Shown: positions 1 to 12,659 of the stretch, in pieces
Layout of the letters: every line of letters starts with the position of its first letter
How positions within the stretch are numbered: the first letter of the stretch is position 1
Assembly: GCA_963978545.1 (NCBI GenBank)
Contig: OZ021721.1
Location: forward strand, 43,338,485-43,402,484
DNA from: Linyphia triangularis
Lineage: Eukaryota; Arthropoda; Arachnida; Araneae; Linyphiidae
DNA length: 64,000 bases
Direction of reading: 5' to 3'
The notes under the pieces: model-generated
What the model was told of the DNA's origin: nothing
Databases searched by the model: none
Seen by the model: only the letters and a program-made list of their open reading frames with translations
Program-made: the position numbers and the translations under genes

Positions 1-110
1 TAGCTATGTAAGGATAATAGTAATAATGGTACTTATAGTGGTTTTAGTTGTAAATGTTATTGTACTAGCGCCAGCTAGTCGTAATAGTAGTTGTAGTTAT
101 TCTACTAGTG

Positions 111-240
<130 letters not shown>

Positions 241-419
241 CATCTTTATTTTCTGTATTGTTGTTATTGCCGTTGTCTTTGATTTTAGTTTTGTTAATTT
301 ATTAAATATAAAATGGGTTATATAATTTTTACGTGTTTAAGAAATGCTCATAGTGTTCTATTGTCGTTTGAGAAAGACAAGAATGAAAAATTTTGCTTCA
401 TAAATTGCAAGCTGATCCT

Positions 420-955
420 CTTCCTTATGCAGGACCCTCGTATATGAGAAAAATATCGCCTCATTTGGCTTCTTTATACAGGATGACATTCAAATCCCAG
501 TGACATTCAAGAATAAAATGGTTTGGAAAGTTGTGCGAAGGCTGAAGGAGGATGAAAGTAGTGCTTCATGAAAATTTTCTCATGAAGTAGGGGTGATAAT
601 GCTAGCGCCTGTTCGCGTGAGACCGAAAGATTTGTTAAGGCACCATTTGTCGTGACGTCGTTTCGGCATAATAAGAGGCGCAGGTCTTTCCCATTCCAGA
701 CTTCCATGAACTTTATGATAAAGTAATACCGTGGAAAACTATTTTCAACACGTGAGGAGTGAATACTTTTGTTCCGTCAGAGTGTGAACAAGAAGGAACT
801 TGTATACTAACGGATAAGGAGAATTTTGATGCAGCCGTTTCTCTGGCTTGTTTAAGAGAAAAACCATTAAGCACGAATATATATTTAAAGTTCCTCGTTT
901 CACAAAATGAAAATGATAATGAAGTAAAATAAAAAAAAAAATGGAAAATGTTCAC
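420..955 (+). pseudogene. Possible eroded coding segment
   Basis: On the plus strand this stretch has coding-like composition over about 500 bp but is broken by several stops and frameshifts. The best readable part runs from about 675 to 925 and includes the segment TDKENFDAAVSLACLREKP, followed by a stop after a short acidic tail. The layout, a hydrophobic segment and then an acidic 'd.e.fd.A' motif, vaguely recalls the end of a PB1-type domain, but this is a weak pattern match. No start codon, splice site or repeat boundary was found. It could equally be chance. Confidence 0.2.
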
Positions 956-2040
956 TTAAGATATATGTACTTCAAAATCGTATTTTGTTAAATCGTTTTT
1001 TTATAGGAGTGAAATTATAATTGTATAATGAATATGACATTCGTATAGAAAATATAAATATAGAACAATGTATTACATGACATTTTTTATAAAAATAGAA
1101 CTATGAGTGTTATATATTGGCCCATTTGCTTACCATATTAGTATGTCGTCAAGGAAAAAGAACGGTACAATTCGAGAATTAATTAAAAAAAAATAATAAA
1201 GGTTTTAATATGTTTTTAAACGTTTTCAACCCTTCTTTATCCTTCAGATGCAATATTTTGAACTTGGGCGCAATCTGTATGATAGGCCCACATTCCAAAT
1301 ATCCTAATTAGGTTAATTTCTACAACTGCTAAGTGATGAACATTGTTACAAGTGTCAAAAGAAGTAAAATACAGAAAAATTTATACTATGCAAGGAGGGT
1401 AGAAGGCAAAAATCGGTGTACCTGTCAGGCCAAATACACCAGACTAAAGGTTAAATATTACTTCCTCAAATTCACTCCAAAGTGACTCATGCCGTTCTTC
1501 CTGGTGTGGAATAAAGTATTTTGATGAGTAATAATAATAATAAAAAAAATGTATATATATACTTTCATTTTGCTGCAAAAATAATATCTACTCAATATTA
1601 CTGTCAATTACCCATATGTTAACATAGAGTAAACAAAGTATTGTTATAGGTAAAATTTTGTTTTTATTCTTTTTACATTTCTCTGCTTTTGGAACATCCT
1701 GATTTCAAAAAAGTTGTCTAGGAAAAATGTGAGTATGTGCGTGTCGTTGTGTATTTGGGCTGCATAAATCTCGAACGGATTGACCTACGATGTTTAAATT
1801 TGATGAATGGGTTAATGGTGGCCGTGGGACGTGCCATTAAGTTTTTTGTCAAAATGCGCATGCGCATAAGGTGCCATTAAAAAAAATCATGTTTTTCAGT
1901 AATTGCTAAAAAAACGGCTCTAACGAGTTTGATCAAAATCTTTATGGTAATGCTTTTTTAGGTTCACCCCTCCGATCATCCACACCTCCGAATTTCCCAT
2001 ACAAATGCTATAACACATATAGCATGCCGTCAGTCCAGGG
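956..2040. other. Intergenic AT-rich DNA, no gene seen
   Basis: No open frame of convincing composition. From about 1730 to 1990 the sequence has the flavour of an old dispersed repeat (a GTGTG-rich start, then CGAACGGATTGACC, and a GCGCATGCGC palindrome near 1855), but I could not define its ends. Confidence 0.5.
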
Positions 2041-2059
2041 AAATACTTCAGAACTCCCT

Positions 2060-2232
2060 CATGCTAAAAGCCATCCTCCCTAGGACCGCCCGAATTCTTC
2101 CCGCTACACTCCCAAGGAGGACCCAGGAGCGCAAAATGTCCGCTTTTGAGGTTCACGTAATCCTCCCTCGGAGGGCACTTCGGGGAAGTTCTAGGGAGGA
2201 ATTTCGGAAGCCGTAGGGATAAATCATCAAGT
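2060..2232. other. GC-rich patch in AT-rich DNA
   Basis: This ~170-bp stretch is much richer in G+C than its surroundings and contains repeated CCTCCC/GGGAGG words in both orientations, so it can fold on itself. A 63-codon minus-strand frame crosses it but shows no recognisable motif. It may be a fragment of a mobile element or of an exon. Confidence 0.4.
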
Positions 2233-2318
2233 GGTTTTAAAATACGCTTTTTCATTTATTTTCAAATACACAATGAGCTTACTATTGTGATGGAAGCGGG
2301 AAATCGAACTCACAATTC

Positions 2319-2656
2319 TCCAACCTGACGGATTTGGGGTAAGTGATGTGGCTTCTCATGCCAAAAGTGTCCTGGAAATCCTGGGTTAGGCATGGATGTT
2401 CATTGTGGTTCGGAATCCACGTTAAGCTGTAGGTCCCGGCCTGATTAGCCTTCATTGTGCATAAATATCGGTCGTTGAGCTTACATACCAACCAACCAAC
2501 CAACCAACCAACCAACCAACCAACCAACCAACCAACCAACCAACCAACCAACCAACCAACCAACCAACCAACCAACCAACCAACCAACCAACCAACCAAC
2601 CAACCAACCAACCAACCAACCAACCAACCAACCAACCAACCAACCAACCAACCAAC
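2319..2656 (+). mobile_element. SINE with (CCAA)n tail and 14-bp target-site duplication
   Basis: The 14-bp word CGAACTCACAATTC occurs at 2305-2318 and again at 2657-2670, exactly bracketing this segment, as expected for a target-site duplication made by LINE-type retrotransposition. The insert has a ~170-bp body followed by a simple CCAA tail at its 3' end. The word GGCATGGRTGTT in the body is shared with the SINE at 35.3 kb, which also ends in an AACC-type tail. CGTTAAGCTGTAGGTCCCGG at about 2420-2440 resembles a motif I associate with arthropod SINE bodies; that part is memory. The tRNA-like head is poorly preserved. Confidence 0.75.
2488..2656. repeat. (CCAA)n microsatellite, expanded SINE tail
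   Basis: About 42 perfect CCAA units. The tract lies at the 3' end of a SINE and stops where the target-site duplication begins, so it is best read as an expanded retroposon tail. The long GWLV-repeat and NQPT-repeat open frames on the two strands are products of this tract. Confidence 0.95.
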
Positions 2657-2957
2657 CGAACTCACAATTCATCTGCCTGCTACTTACCCCCATGAAACTT
2701 GCGTGTTCTACCTCTCGACTATTCAGACTTGACAATTGGGCTGTTATGTACATTTATAAGACGTGCTAGATCATATTGAAAAAATTATGCCGAAAATGGC
2801 GTATTATAGTAGCTTGATTAATAAATGATTTAAAAACGAGTTAGGTAGGTTTATTAACATAATTTATTGTCTCTTGTCAAAAGTAAATATCATATCTGTC
2901 ATTTTTAATAAAGTGTACGTATTGATTCTTTAAACGAAGGAAGGAGGTAAGACCTAT

Positions 2958-3093
2958 GGTTTTTCAATTTTTTTACGCCTTTCCCATATAACACAGTCTT
3001 TCATTGGCGGTCCCTGGAAGGAATGTTTACCTTCCTGGGAACTCCAACGGAGAGAATGTGCTATATGGGAAAAGCGTAAAAAGTTGAAAAACC
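2958..3093. mobile_element. Fold-back MITE, about 136 bp
   Basis: The two halves are imperfect reverse complements over nearly their whole length. The left arm begins GGTTTTTCAATTTTTTTACG and the right arm ends with its complement, with few mismatches through the CCCATATA core and the inner GGAAGG/CCTTCC words. It has no coding potential. I did not see a clear target-site duplication, so a plain hairpin-forming repeat remains possible. Confidence 0.7.
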
Positions 3094-6000
3094 AGAGCAC
3101 TTCAAAACCAGAGTTCTCTTCCTTTCAGCATCGTTCCTCAATTTTTCTCCTCTCCTCTAATTATTTTAAGAGAAAGAATAAAGTAAGAATTATTGAAAAG
3201 TATATCGCCAAAATCGCCAATCTGGCAGATTATTTTTCGTAGTAACGGACCACATAAGAATTATTGCTAAAAATATACCACCACACTGGCCACTTTTTCT
3301 AAATGAATGAGGAACAAATAAAACGTCAACTCACGTCAGTATTATAGTGTAATTGAAAGTTTTGCGGTGTTCCACATCCCTAGTTATTATAGAACTTGTA
3401 CAAAGAAAATACACATTTATAATCTTAATTAATCTTGGAAATTTTTGAAAGAAAACATTAAAGCTACGAAATCGGAAAAATAATTTCGATAAAATATTTT
3501 AAAAATAATATATTATTATACTACTTGTAAACTAGTGAAATATTGACAAATTCTTTTCTCGAATAACAGCTTTAATGAATATCTTATTTATTCTGATAAT
3601 TTATTTGGTTTTCATATATACACACTCACATACATATATATGCACTTACATACACATATATGAATACACGAACGGGTTCCTCAATCTACACATTTTAAAC
3701 ATGAATTCAATTTATATTTATTTAAGATAAAGTTTGTTGGTTTGTTAGCTTGCAATGTATTTCTATTTTTTTACCAATTTGGGCTAAATTTGCAGTCTTA
3801 ATTTCTTACACATAGAAGCTAACAAGATATAATTATGACATTAAAAATGTACGCATCTATTTAAATCTAATTTCAAAATTGAAAAAATTATCTTAATTGT
3901 TAATAGATCGAACTGTAATATTTATAAATTTAATTATTTTTGAACAAAATAAAATATTAATAATACATTATTCGTCGTTTTTTTATAATATTTTTTTTAA
4001 AAAATTGGAAATATCCTACGTCCCTGTTCAAATAAACTTTCTACAGTTTATCAAAATAATAGTTTCCGCCACATTGTCCAGCGTCGTCTGTTGCCGTGAA
4101 AACAAGACCAGATCTCCATTTTCCACAGGAGAATTACATGAAAAGGACGTCTATATTATCTCCGTATTGTACGGCATGCTACAATTATTTTAAATCGGCA
4201 AGTATTGTTTCTATAGCAACCGCTAGCATCCAGACTATGTGGAGGGAGCTATTTTCCTGATCAACACGCAATATAAAAAAAGGTTATTTAATCTAGTCTA
4301 TAATAGGCCACTTTTGGTAGTGGGGGGCATCAACTAAGGAACACATTTGTTGCGTGTTTGACTGAGGTACAGATTTAATAATTCAAGTCGAGTATTCAAT
4401 TTTCTTTATATCTCTCTAATATTGTGAATGTCTATGTTAAATTTTTATGCGATTTTTTTAATTAAATGCGATACTATAAAAATTGGGAATGTGTTTCAAA
4501 ATAAAGTATAAAATAAAATAAATATTTTACAATTAATTTTGTTACTTATCCGAGAATTATTATACTATATTTTATTGAAATGAATTGAAATAATTTGGCC
4601 TATTGGTTAAAAAAAATTGTTAGAAGCTTCTTAGTTATACACCTGAATACATACGATTGATATATAAAATTGGACTTGTGGACAGATCCCCAGACAGTGG
4701 ATTGGACAGATCCCCCTGAGGTGAATCCCCATCCAGATGAGGAATTTTCAGACGTATGATATTAGAAATGAAATATTGTATACTGCAGTTATCTTGTAGC
4801 AATGACGAAAAAATTAAATATAAACCATATCGTACAGTTAAGAAAGTAGTCATTCACCGAAAATTTTACAGTAAAATTTTAATTTATTATAATTTTATTT
4901 ATGATATGTAAGTTTAGATTCGTAGTTCTAGTTTGTTTTATCATCAGGAAAGGAAGTGAGTTTTAAAAGTCATCTTTGAATTAGTCAATAGCTAATAAAG
5001 TCAAAGCAACTGATCATTAATATGTTCTGTGGCACATTGTTGAAACTCTTTTCTGAGTTGATATCCCAATTTTAAATAAAATTTTAAATATTATAGATTT
5101 GATTTAGTTTCAGTGTTCTACATTTTTTCTCAGTCTTAAATAATGTGAAAGTATCAGTTGTTGACTTGAGTTAGAATCGAATTTTGTTGAATTCAGTGAA
5201 GCAAAAAAATAAGTGAAATAAGATAACGAGTAACGTTTTATAATAACTAATTTAATTTATACTATATAATTTATTACATCTGATCCTCCTGTTGATTTAA
5301 AATGTTAATGTTTTTTTTTCAAAAATAGTATATTATTCAAATACTGCTATTCTTGTTAATGATTTATATGTTTACTGGTAACTTCTTAAAAACCCTCATA
5401 CAGTCCCATAATGCCTTCTTATATGCAAAATATAAAACTTTATAATAACTTTATGAAAAATACAATTTTTTAAATGGCATTTCTTTGAAGCAATTAAATT
5501 TATCAAATCATGGTGTTTTGGATCTATATTTAATTTTAGCAAACCAAATCAAGTGGCTGAAACTGCTCTTGATTTGCAAGGTAGATTGAACTTTTATTGG
5601 ATTATTTAATTTGATTTTTCTGCACTGTATGTAGCACCAAGTTTTAATAAAAGTTAGCTTGTTTAGTAAACCTAAGTGCTTTTTTTAAATGCAAAATGTT
5701 CAAGTATAAACAAATGAAAACTGATCGAAGTTGTTACACAAACACTTCTGATGATACGTCATTTTTTTATTTCAAGTATTACGCATCACTTATATTCAAA
5801 TGTGAAATCAATCAAATAAAATACTGGCATATACAGACTAAAACTTCCGTCTAACATACCTACAGAATGAAAAGGTTTGTGTTATTTACACGTCAAGTGC
5901 AGATATCGCAGTTTTTAAAATCAATGGAAGTCTGCGAAATGTGAAGAGAAAGATTAAAGACGCAAACATGAAAGCTCTGGAGGATGCATGGGTGTCTTGG

Positions 6001-7155
6001 CGAGATTTTGAGGGCAGCCCCAAGGCAGACCACAGATTTCAACTGATTGCTACAGATTGTCACTTATTCCCTATCCATTTGTTCGTGACAGGAATATCTT
6101 TTATTACTTTTCTTATCTTTTAACATAGGAATACTTCTAAACAATTCCAGTATCTCAAGATGACTTGAATCTTAATATTTTGTCTGGATTCATGAGTAAC
6201 TTTTCTTGAAGAAAAAATTTATTTCATTTCATCTTAAGAGTTTAATGGGGAAAATGTACCGAATTTTGAAGGATTTTGTAAAGGCATTTTGATACAAGAA
6301 GGGTCTAGAGAAAATAGAATTGTAGTTGGAATAAAAGTTTATCATCTCATAGAAAGGACGTGTTAATACTTTTCTTGTAGCAAATTTATTCAGATAGAAA
6401 TTACTTAATTATCACATACCATTAAAGGTAACCTCATGGTCAATAAGATGACACTAGTAGTTTGATTTTATGAAAAGGTGGCTTTTTTAAAATTATTTTA
6501 TAGAAATTGATATATCTATAAAAAATATATAAAAGTTAAAGTTTGTTGGTTTTTTTATACACTTCACTAAATCGGTTGAACGGGTTTTTATGAAATTTCC
6601 AGGATTTACATTATACTTGGATAATACATTCTTACTTGGCTGAATTATATCCATGTTGATTGAAATGACTTTGCAACACCAGACTGAGAAGTATTTTTTT
6701 ATTGCATAGAAGAGCTGAACAATTCTGTTCTCTAAGATATTTATTTAGGAACTTGCATTTCTTTACATTTAATTGAGACATTTTTCGGCTATTTACTAAG
6801 TAAGGATTTAAATGATTTCAATGACATTTTAAGTATTTATTTATCAGGTATTGAATTAGAATATTGAGTTATCATCTATAGCAATATAAAAGCACGTCTA
6901 TGAGTATGTGGCTTTATTCTTGTCTATTCGTCTTCTAATTTATTTTTCAGAGACAGAATGTTACAATTTTTATCAGTTTTTTGTATTCATTTTTTTAATT
7001 TCTTAAAGATTCTTTAAAAAGTGACTTTCAATAAGCGTAGACCGTTAAAATGTTACACATAATTAGTTCTAACCTTCTAATTTTTTTTTTTCACAAACAA
7101 AATATTAAAATATTTTTGGAGAGGTGAAGGGGGTAGGGTATTTTATTGTATTAAT

Positions 7156-7159
<4 letters not shown>

Positions 7160-7186
<27 letters not shown>

Positions 7187-7187
7187 T
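7160..7187. repeat. Poly-T run
   Basis: 28 consecutive T. On the minus strand this would be a poly-A tail, but no retroposed gene is recognisable next to it. Confidence 0.9.
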
Positions 7188-8278
7188 GGTTTCTCGATAG
7201 GGAAAGGGATTCTAATAATAAAGGTTTACATAGTACATGAAAGTTAAACTGAATAATTTAGCATTTATCCCATATTGAAGTAATTCTGGGAGATCTGCAT
7301 AAGCTTAAAGAAAAAGCAGCTTCTTTAATCGCCACTTTTTAAAAAAAATTTTTGTAGTTGATTGACATGTTTTTACGACAATGATTGAAAGGACTTCGAG
7401 GTGTGCGAAAAGCTTTGGAAGGCTCTTTCAAAGCAATTTTCATTCTGTATTTGCTAAGGAAGTCTTGCATCTTACTCGAATATGGAACTTCTGTTTCGAG
7501 AAAAAATACAGGATGGTTAGACATACGTAAAGTTCGTTCCAGTTGACGGATTTTGTTTGAACTTGGCACATACGTTATATAGACCACGGAGAAAAGAAAT
7601 ATGCAATAAAAGTAACAGTTCATACTTAAACCACCAGGTGAAAAGGGGGCGCAAGAAGAAGAACAAAAACCACAAAATAAATCAAAATTTAATTGGAATT
7701 ACAAGGCAACATGATACAGTGGGCCTGAAATTTAGGAGGACTTAACCCCTAGATATACCATTATCCAACCAATTTGCATTGGACAGAGTTTCCGCTTTTG
7801 GCATTCAAAAATTTCCTGTTGTTTGGAAACGAATCTACATCACTTTTCAACGAATATCAGTAAATATCAAGAAATACTAAATTAGAATTACATATACTTT
7901 ATATTTACACTTCAGACAGTTCGATACCTTTGATATGCACTGGAACGTTCGATACATTTGGACTATCTGGTTAAATTATTTTGCTGAAATTTTTTAATTT
8001 TGCCAAAATGCCACAGTCCTTTCTACTATATTTAGTAGTATACATAAACAGTCTGAGATGCAAGCAACAATTTCTAGTAATTAAAATGAAAAAACTGTAT
8101 GCGTATATGTTTAAATACTTTGAAACCTTTGTTGCGGAAACAAATTTTTTTTAAAAATATCAGTTTAAATAATTAGTAAATAGTACACTAGCCATACTGC
8201 TCCATAAACATTGAAGATGAGGCCAAATAACAGTTTAATTCTACTTTATGTGGATATAGATATCGCGATAAATGCGAT

Positions 8279-8330
8279 AATCATTTTTCAAAATATATCA
8301 ATAAATATCGATATATATTGAAAAATGATT
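8279..8330. repeat. Inverted repeat (hairpin)
   Basis: Arms of 21 bp with one mismatch (8279-8299 and 8310-8330), starting AATCATTTTTCAA, are separated by a 10-bp AT-rich loop. It lies just downstream of the decayed minus-strand coding region. Its function is unknown. Confidence 0.7.
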
Positions 8331-8439
8331 AACAGAAATTACTTAAAGTTTATAAACCTTTAAATTATATTTTCTAGAAAATCATTTCCAAATGATTTAT
8401 ATGTATTTCTTCAATTTGTCTTCAATTCTTTCAATAGTA

Positions 8440-10070
8440 TCGAAAATTGTTCGAGGTCAATATAAATGAGCAAAGAAACGGTTCCGTAATATAACCGCAT
8501 CAACAATATCTGTCACGTCACTTTCTCAGAGTAACATGAGATAATAACTGTGTTCATTATATTTTGTGGGTCATTAGTACACATTGGTTGGAAACGAAAA
8601 TGAAACCACATTGTAGCGTAAACTTTGACAACAAATTCTGCTAGAGCTATACGGTTAGTGTCAGGAATGAATTTTGATTCGAAGTATTTTGTTTCCAGTG
8701 ATCAACCACCTAGAATGAGATAGCTAACCAGATTTTTTTTTTTGACAAAACTTCAGGGCAAATTATGTTTTATATGCTTCACATATATGCAGTATGTATT
8801 TCTGTTTTTTATCAATTGGTTCTTGAATAATAGGAAATATGTGTCTTGTGACATAGGTTCCAAATTTATCACTAGTAGTATTTTACATTTTTCAAGCAAT
8901 TTTCCCATTGGACTGGAACATAATTAGGTCATGCTGTGCACTGTCTAATTTTATAACGAGTGACTTGGAGGTTTCTTTTTCGAGTACTATTGGCAAATAA
9001 GCAAGTGTAAGGAGTGATTAAACTACTTCTCTATAATCCACCGTGGTAACTGGAATAAACAGCGGCTCATCCAAAGGTTCCAAACCCATCCAGATGCACA
9101 TGTTGCAGATCAATTGAATTTTCATTTATATAATCTAAATTAGCTGTGTACAATTTTTTTTTGCTATCCACTTTTGGGAGTAACTGATTTATTTCGGTTT
9201 AGAAACAAGGGATATATGCTCTGTAAATTTGGTGTAGTTCCTATCTCGAACAACTAGCTCAAAGAATATAGTTTTTAGTTTTGTCTCTTAGTTCATCAAA
9301 ATATATCGACTCAAGTTTACTAATTCCATTTGTTTGTAGAATTTTTCGCTTTCTCAAGGGCAGCGCATATTATTTCCAATGAGTTTGTTGAGATCTTCCC
9401 ATGCATGGCATCGATGACGTAGATGGAAATCCTCATTATCATTTTTAGGTTCAGGTTTGCAAGTATCAACCTCAGAAACAGCAATTGCAAATTATTGCCT
9501 TATTTGAAAGTTGACTGATTGGATTATCTTTGTCGTATTTTTTTGCTTTCTTAGAATTTTTTTGGGTGTTTCGGATGTCAAATCCTCCAATACATATTTT
9601 ACGATCTGTTATCTGGTCCTCTAAAAATTCGAGTTCTGGTTTGGGAATTCTTATATCTATTGGACAAACACAAATGCATAAAACTGAGCACTTGCATGGT
9701 ACTACATCGAATAATTTTTCAATTTTCTTTTGAAATATTTGAACTTTAGTGAGAAAACATGGACGTTTTGAGCCCTTTGACGATTTAAGGTTTCTATATT
9801 CTGAATGATATTTTTTCAACTTTTATCTAGTTTGGTGTTCAGATACCATATGTATTGATGCTTTTTCCAACTGTTTGCAATCGTTGTCGCATCGGTGAAA
9901 TCAATTTTCAAAAATGTGAACTTTGGTTATTCAATGCTTTTCTCCTATTATTTCTTCTAAAAGGGAAATATTTTGAAGCATCTGATGATGTAGGGAGGTT
10001 GCTATCTGAAAAAATTGGATCTCCTAATCGTTCACATAATGTATTTCTTCTTGTTTCCATGTTAAAAATA
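8440..10070 (-). pseudogene. Decayed copy of a multi-copy arthropod protein, probably transposon-derived
   Basis: Reading the minus strand from about 10070 down to 8440 and allowing frameshifts gives one continuous degenerate protein. In order it shows DSNLPTSSDASKYFPF (about 9960-10010); a KYHSEYRNLK segment; a Cys-rich CKCSVLCICVCP and then EFLEDQITDRKICIGGFDI (within 9472-9819, the longest open piece); a degenerate GPIGK-like CSSPMGKLLEKC (about 8890-8920); HSRWLITGNKILRI (8666-8720); and VYATMWFHFRF (8594-8627). From memory, this order of blocks matches an uncharacterised, highly repeated protein family annotated as 'hypothetical protein' in arthropod genomes; I cannot name it. A one-base shift near 9820 and many stops show that it is dead. 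The transposon origin is inferred from copy number in other genomes, not shown here. Confidence 0.5.
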
Positions 10071-11662
10071 AATTTAACTAGAATTTGAATAGGATACGTA
10101 ACATTGAACCTAAAGCAGTTTCTTTTCCTTCACTAAAAAAACACGAGAAAGGTTACGAAAATAAGTTTGAATTTTAAACAATATGACCTTGACCTAAGAA
10201 GTAGTTGTTTGAATCTTCTATTTATTGGATTGGAGAATAAATTTGGTACTAGCCACTTTTTTGAAAAAATGGTAGAAAGAAGGTAGTAAACTATATTTTA
10301 TTGGAAGTGAACAATGGCTTTTACAAAGAATTTTTATATGATTTTTTTTATTAATGGCGTAAATTTTCTTATCGATGGCAAAGGTGGCCTTTAAAAACAA
10401 TGACCTCACTGAAATAGTGCCTTGATTTATGTTTTGAGGTCCATTTTGAAGCCATGTATTTATCTGAAGATTACATTAAAAATCCCTGAATATTTTTTAC
10501 ATGATAAACAACTAAACGTATGGAATTTAAACTTATTGCATTATTTCTCAGGGATAAATTTTTCTAATGAAATTTTTTACATTTATCTTCAAAAATTGAA
10601 AAATATCTAAAATCTAAGATCAAGTAGGCACCTGAAGAATTTGTGTAAAAGTTTTCAAATTTTGCATAACTAATTTTTAACCTGAATAGTAACTTTTTAG
10701 AGGTATTACTAAGCAAATTACTAAAAAGATGGTTTCTTTTGTTGGGCTTAACGAGCAAGTCAGCAAACAAAAGAACAGATACACGCAGGTACTACATACA
10801 CAAATTTACTATTTTATTGTAACAGATACTAGAGACTTAGATATCAACAAAATGTGTTATAGTTAAGTATTACTATTAAACTTAAAATTAGTTGTTTTGC
10901 TAAAAATTAAATTTTTTGATATAATATTGATATGGTTAGATATTTTGACAGAAAATGCATGCATCATTTGTTTACTTCTGTATTTGTACGGGGTGTCACA
11001 ATGAATCCAAAACATTTTTAAAATCTATTTTTATTCAATTTAATTTGAAATCATTTTTAAAATTGTAACAGCATTGCTTTTATCAGCAATTAGTAATTTT
11101 ATAACTGATAACTAGCCAATTATTTCCAAGAACATTGAACCTGCATAAAAATAAGAACATGTGTAAAACATTTAATAATTTAATATTTTTGAAGCATGAT
11201 AAAAAAATTCTTTGCACGGATACAAACACAATTCAGAACTAAAACAAAATTAAATATGGTAGGATGGGGGTTTATTGCTTGCTTTGATTTACTGATTGAA
11301 AATGTTAAGTGAACTTTGTCAAGTGAACAAGTATTTTACATTGTCATAGAAACTGATAATAAGAATATTTATTTTACTTATTATACTGTTTTGCTATTTT
11401 TACTGCAATGCAGAGTTGTGTGGATAAAATAATGAATTTGTATCTTTTCTGAATAAGTAGTAAAATATTGTTGGATATATTATGAAATTATGGCTAATAC
11501 TATGTATGGTAATGCTGTAATGTTTCACTGACATATGAGCATAGTACTTTCATTTTACGTATATTCAGTATATCAAGATAAATATTAACGAATTAGAATT
11601 TTCTTTTCAAAATAAAACATTTCTAAAAATAATACAATAAAAAAATACAGAAGTAAATGATT
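10071..11662. other. Intergenic AT-rich DNA, no gene seen
   Basis: Only short low-complexity frames on both strands. No repeat boundary, RNA gene or splice-flanked coding block was found. Confidence 0.5.
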
Positions 11663-12442
11663 CAGGGTGTTCAGAAATAATCGCACTTCCTATATATTTT
11701 CATAATAATGAGCAAAAATGAAAAATACTTGCAAATGGAAGTAAGGTCCAAAAATCCATATTTATTGAGATATTCGCAATCAAATTTAATCAATTTTAAC
11801 CAATTAAATCCTTTCAATCCATTTCTTGAAACTCTCTTTATTCGTCTGTTTTTCTTTTGAGGTTACGAGAGTTTTAATCGTTCGCTGAAAAAAAAAAAAA
11901 ACATTTAAGTGGGCGTTGTTTGTCGAGATAGTAAGAAACATTAAAGTTTGAAGTTAACTTTTTTTCTTTTCATCACCTTTTGACTATAAGTTGATTTGAA
12001 AATATTTACAACAGATAATGCTTGCATTGGATGTGAGCATATGTACATTTGGAAATTCTAACTTTTCATAAGAAATATTTTATATTTGGAAATTTCAGTT
12101 GCAATAAATAGCAAATAATTTTGAAATGTAATGATAATTTTTAATAAATAATCTTCGTTCGTGCTTTAAAATAGATTTTTTTTATAAAATATGAAACAAT
12201 TATTATAAATACATGTAGAAACTTAACCTACTATAATTAAATAAGCTGTTCATAGATAGAATTCTTGGACAGCATGCAAAAGGTTCCGCTATCGAACCTC
12301 ACCGACGCTATATCAGTCTTTCTTTAAAATGGGTAGACATAACAGTGATCGTGAGAGATAATGTTGTTTTAATGACTTGGCTCAATGATGGAGTTATCCG
12401 AGTTTTTAACTCTAGAGACTGAAAAAAAAAAGTTGGATAGTT

Positions 12443-12498
12443 CCTTTGAAAGACCATCCGGATGGTAGATCCTTTGAAAGACCATCCGGATGGTAGAT
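12443..12498. repeat. 28-bp tandem duplication carrying a palindrome
   Basis: Two identical 28-bp units, 12443-12470 and 12471-12498, each contain the perfect palindrome ACCATCCGGATGGT. They lie inside the 2.9-kb element. Confidence 0.9.
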
Positions 12499-12659
12499 CC
12501 TTCAAACAGGGACGGATTTAACGATATTCCGGTGCAGTATTGCCTTCGTATAGCTATTAAGCCATAAAATCTCTTGCCATTTCCCAAAAGAAGATACCGG
12601 CAGAGAGCGTTGCAGTCGTTTCTGTAAGTACTGAATTAAATAAATTGTATTTGATTTTC

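Larger units (their letters stand above)
3094..8430. other. Long intergenic stretch, no gene seen
   Basis: About 5.3 kb of AT-rich DNA. Short open frames (for example 3897-4193, 5941-6123, 7339-7623) have no motif or consistent composition that I recognise. There is a 28-T run at 7160-7187 and a 21-bp hairpin at 8279-8330. Confidence 0.5.

Noticed and set aside
2282..2753. Long GWLV-repeat and NQPT-repeat open frames
   Set aside because: All arise from the (CCAA)n SINE tail; the periodic peptide reflects a 12-bp reading of a 4-bp repeat.
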